DNA of 16,092 bases from an uncultured Selenomonadaceae bacterium (GTDB taxonomy: Bacteria; Bacillota; Negativicutes; Selenomonadales; Selenomonadaceae). The stretch covers positions 1 through 16,092 of the forward strand of contig CAJOPJ010000216.1 of NCBI GenBank assembly GCA_905236325.1. Reading direction: 5' to 3'. Below are positions 15,007 to 16,092 of the stretch, piece by piece. The notes under the pieces were generated by a model. The model did no database searches, was not told the DNA's origin, and saw only the letters and a list, made by a program, of their open reading frames with translations. The translations under genes and the position numbers were made by a program. The stretch's first letter is position 1. Every line of letters starts with the position of its first letter.

Positions 15007-15267
15007 TCAATAGATTGTGTAAGTTTTCCAAGGAATTTGCTCAAGTCGAACAGTTTTTAAAAAATCGACAATATCTTTCCTGCCATAATAGTGCGGCTTG
15101 CCCTGCTTATCTTGCGACATCAAAATTATCGGCATATTTGGAAAAAATCCTTGAAGTTGCTGACGCGTTTTTATTATCCGCGAAGTGTAATTTGTCACGG
15201 ACTGTTTGACCACGACTATTGCAAATGTTACGCCTTGTTCAATTATTACTGCGCCTTGAATTTTCAT
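15007..15267 (-). CDS. Small protein of unknown function, 86 residues
   Basis: I do not recognise a named family. The start is the ATG at 15267, with AAAGGA about ten bases upstream; an in-frame ATG at 15312 has no ribosome binding site and lies upstream of a possible -10 box. The protein opens with alternating hydrophobic residues suggesting beta strands (IQGAVIIEQGVTFAIVVVK), and a later segment (PIILMSQDKQGKPHYYGRKD) resembles a strand-turn-strand ending in a basic patch, followed by DIVDFLKTV and IPWKTYTIY. It has no membrane segment or signal peptide, and looks like a small soluble alpha/beta domain. Placement ten bases before rsmB suggests a link to translation or rRNA, but that is inference from position. 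Confidence 0.75.
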   Translation of the reverse strand: MKIQGAVIIEQGVTFAIVVVKQSVTNYTSRIIKTRQQLQGFFPNMPIILMSQDKQGKPHYYGRKDIVDFLKTVRLEQIPWKTYTIY

Positions 15268-15292
15268 TTCAATCACGTCCTTTGCGTTAAAG

Positions 15293-15319
15293 ACTATAAA
15301 ATTTTTAAACATAGTGCAA
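15293..15319 (-). promoter_or_regulatory. Possible promoter for the small gene and rsmB
   Basis: On the minus strand TTGCAC (15319-15314) and TATAGT (15298-15293) are separated by 15 bases, shorter than ideal. Transcription would begin near 15286, giving a leader of about 20 bases before the ATG at 15267. Confidence 0.3.
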
Positions 15320-15346
15320 GAAAAATTTTTAACTAAACATCTTGCA
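15315..15346. repeat. 7-bp inverted repeat in the divergent promoter region
   Basis: TGCAAGA (15315-15321) and TCTTGCA (15340-15346) form a perfect dyad with an 18-base, AT-only centre apart from one C. It lies between the two divergent promoters, overlapping the minus-strand -35 and ending seven bases before the plus-strand -35. It could be a shared operator; this is position-based inference. Confidence 0.25.
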
Positions 15347-15352
15347 TTGAAA

Positions 15353-15381
15353 TTGACAATTTTTATTCAAAGTTGCATAAT
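15353..15381 (+). promoter_or_regulatory. Strong sigma-A type promoter for the small membrane protein and pseudouridine synthase
   Basis: A perfect TTGACA (15353-15358), an optimal 17-base spacer and CATAAT (15376-15381, five of six) make the best promoter in the window. Transcription would begin near 15388, about 37 bases before the ATG. Confidence 0.7.
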
Positions 15382-15424
15382 ATCGCTAATTTGTCAAAAA
15401 AATTTTTTGCGAAAGGAATTAAAA

Positions 15425-15652
15425 ATGCTGACATTTTGCACCTTGATTTTGCAGGTAAATTTTTTTGTGATGCCAATCAGCGCAGGTTTTTGGTCCTACA
15501 AAAAAATCAAAGGCAAACCTGCAGGCAGATTCGCACGCATGACAATAATGAGCTTGATAATGATAATGTTATCATACACAGGAATAGTTTTGAATGAAAC
15601 GCCGGAACGTCGCCAAGAAATTATAAATAATTTGCAGGAGCTGGGCGAATGA
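15425..15652 (+). CDS. Small membrane protein of unknown function, 75 residues
   Basis: I do not recognise this protein. It starts at the ATG at 15425 with AAAGGAA ten bases upstream and a strong promoter further up; the frame is open back to 15314 but that part covers the promoter. Two hydrophobic segments are visible (about 3-22 and 40-56), joined by a short basic loop (SYKKIKGKPAGRFARM), and the C-terminal 20 residues are charged (NETPERRQEIINNLQELGE). This fits a two-helix inner-membrane protein with the loop in the cytoplasm. Its TGA overlaps the ATG of the next gene (ATGA), so the two are translationally coupled. In many Bacillota the signal peptidase gene lspA precedes the rluD-type gene; this protein is too short and lacks its motifs. 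Confidence 0.75.
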   Translation: MLTFCTLILQVNFFVMPISAGFWSYKKIKGKPAGRFARMTIMSLIMIMLSYTGIVLNETPERRQEIINNLQELGE

Positions 15653-16092
15653 AAAATCAAAGACTTGATATTTATTTGCAGGAAAAATTTCCTGAAAGTT
15701 CACGCTCGCACTTGCAAAAAATTATTTCTGCCGGTCTTGTCAAAGTTGATGGCAAAATTGTTAAGCCAAGTTACAAACTGACAGGCACAGAAAATATTTC
15801 TGTCGAAAAAGTTGAACCTGTCGCAACTGAATATCTGCCTGAAAATTTGCTGCTGGATATTTTGTATGAAGACTCTGACATCATTGTTATAAATAAAGCG
15901 CGCGGAATGACTGTTCACCCTGCCGAAACTGTTAAGTCCGGAACGCTTGTTAATGCGCTTTTGTATCATTGCAAAGATCTTTCCGGAATAAATGGCGTAA
16001 TGCGTCCTGGAATTGTTCACAGGCTGGATAAAGACACTTCAGGCGTTATGGTCGTCGCGAAGAATGATTTTGCACACGTCAACCTTGCCGAA
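15649..16092 (+). CDS. RluA-family (RluD-like) 23S rRNA pseudouridine synthase, N-terminal part
   Basis: The first 148 codons are present and the gene continues past the right edge. RluA-family enzymes isomerise uridines to pseudouridine in 23S rRNA. The N-terminus is an S4 RNA-binding domain (about 1-60: RLDIYLQEKFPESSRSHLQKII, then GLVKVDGKIV), followed by the catalytic domain: ILYEDSDIIVINKARGMTVHPA and the active-site motif GIVHRLDKDTSGVMVVAK, in which the Asp of HRLD is the catalytic residue. S4 plus this catalytic type is characteristic of RluD/RluC-like enzymes. The ATG at 15649 overlaps the preceding stop by four bases and has AGGAG at 15637-15641. Confidence 0.93.
   Translation, partial: MKNQRLDIYLQEKFPESSRSHLQKIISAGLVKVDGKIVKPSYKLTGTENISVEKVEPVATEYLPENLLLDILYEDSDIIVINKARGMTVHPAETVKSGTLVNALLYHCKDLSGINGVMRPGIVHRLDKDTSGVMVVAKNDFAHVNLAE

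Noticed and set aside
1..16092. CRISPR arrays, defence systems, prophage or insertion sequences
   Set aside because: No regularly spaced repeats, transposase, integrase, terminal inverted repeats with target duplication, or toxin-antitoxin-like pairs were seen; genes are housekeeping or respiratory.

Overview
The window is 16 kb of ordinary, gene-dense chromosome from a low-GC bacterium with unusually frequent TTG start codons. TrmFO, HslVU and a LacX-type epimerase point to Bacillota. A System I cytochrome c maturation pair beside a periplasmic-type nitrite reductase points to a cell with an outer membrane. Together these suggest the Negativicutes (Selenomonas/Veillonella relatives); this placement is an inference. 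I see no rRNA, tRNA, CRISPR array, transposase, phage gene or attachment site, and no gene-free stretch longer than 300 bases.

Layout. (1) 1-2095, minus strand: trmFO, then hslV and the start of hslU. This resembles the trmFO-xerC-hslV-hslU-codY order of Bacillota, but xerC is missing. Its place holds a short AT-rich gap with a 36-bp tandem duplication of the trmFO 3' end and a strong promoter for hslV. (2) 2105-2244: a divergent promoter region. (3) 2245-6359, plus strand: ccmE-ccmF-nrfH-nrfA, a compact operon ending in a UUCG-loop terminator (6379-6404). CcmE passes heme to CcmF, which attaches it to apocytochromes. NrfH (four hemes) takes electrons from menaquinol and feeds NrfA (five hemes, including the CxxCK active-site heme), which reduces nitrite to ammonium. 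CcmE is the rarer cysteine (CxxxY) type. (4) 6481-9362, plus strand: dxs (first step of the MEP isoprenoid pathway), then an aldose-epimerase-like gene behind a possible structured leader, closed by a terminator. (5) 9466-13725, plus strand: sbcD-sbcC, the two subunits of the Mre11/Rad50-type nuclease. (6) 13722-15267, minus strand: rsmB (16S rRNA m5C methyltransferase) preceded by a small conserved-looking unknown gene; rsmB and sbcC converge with interlocked stop codons. (7) 15353-16092, plus strand: a strong promoter, a 75-residue membrane protein of unknown function, and the start of an RluA-family rRNA pseudouridine synthase whose ATG overlaps the preceding stop.

The part most worth a second look is the self-contained ccmEF-nrfHA module: a variant System I apparently serving a CxxCK nitrite reductase with no NrfF or NrfG gene beside it. 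Smaller points are the missing xerC, the trmFO tail duplication, the possible leader RNA before the epimerase gene, the odd dxs start, and two small uncharacterised genes.
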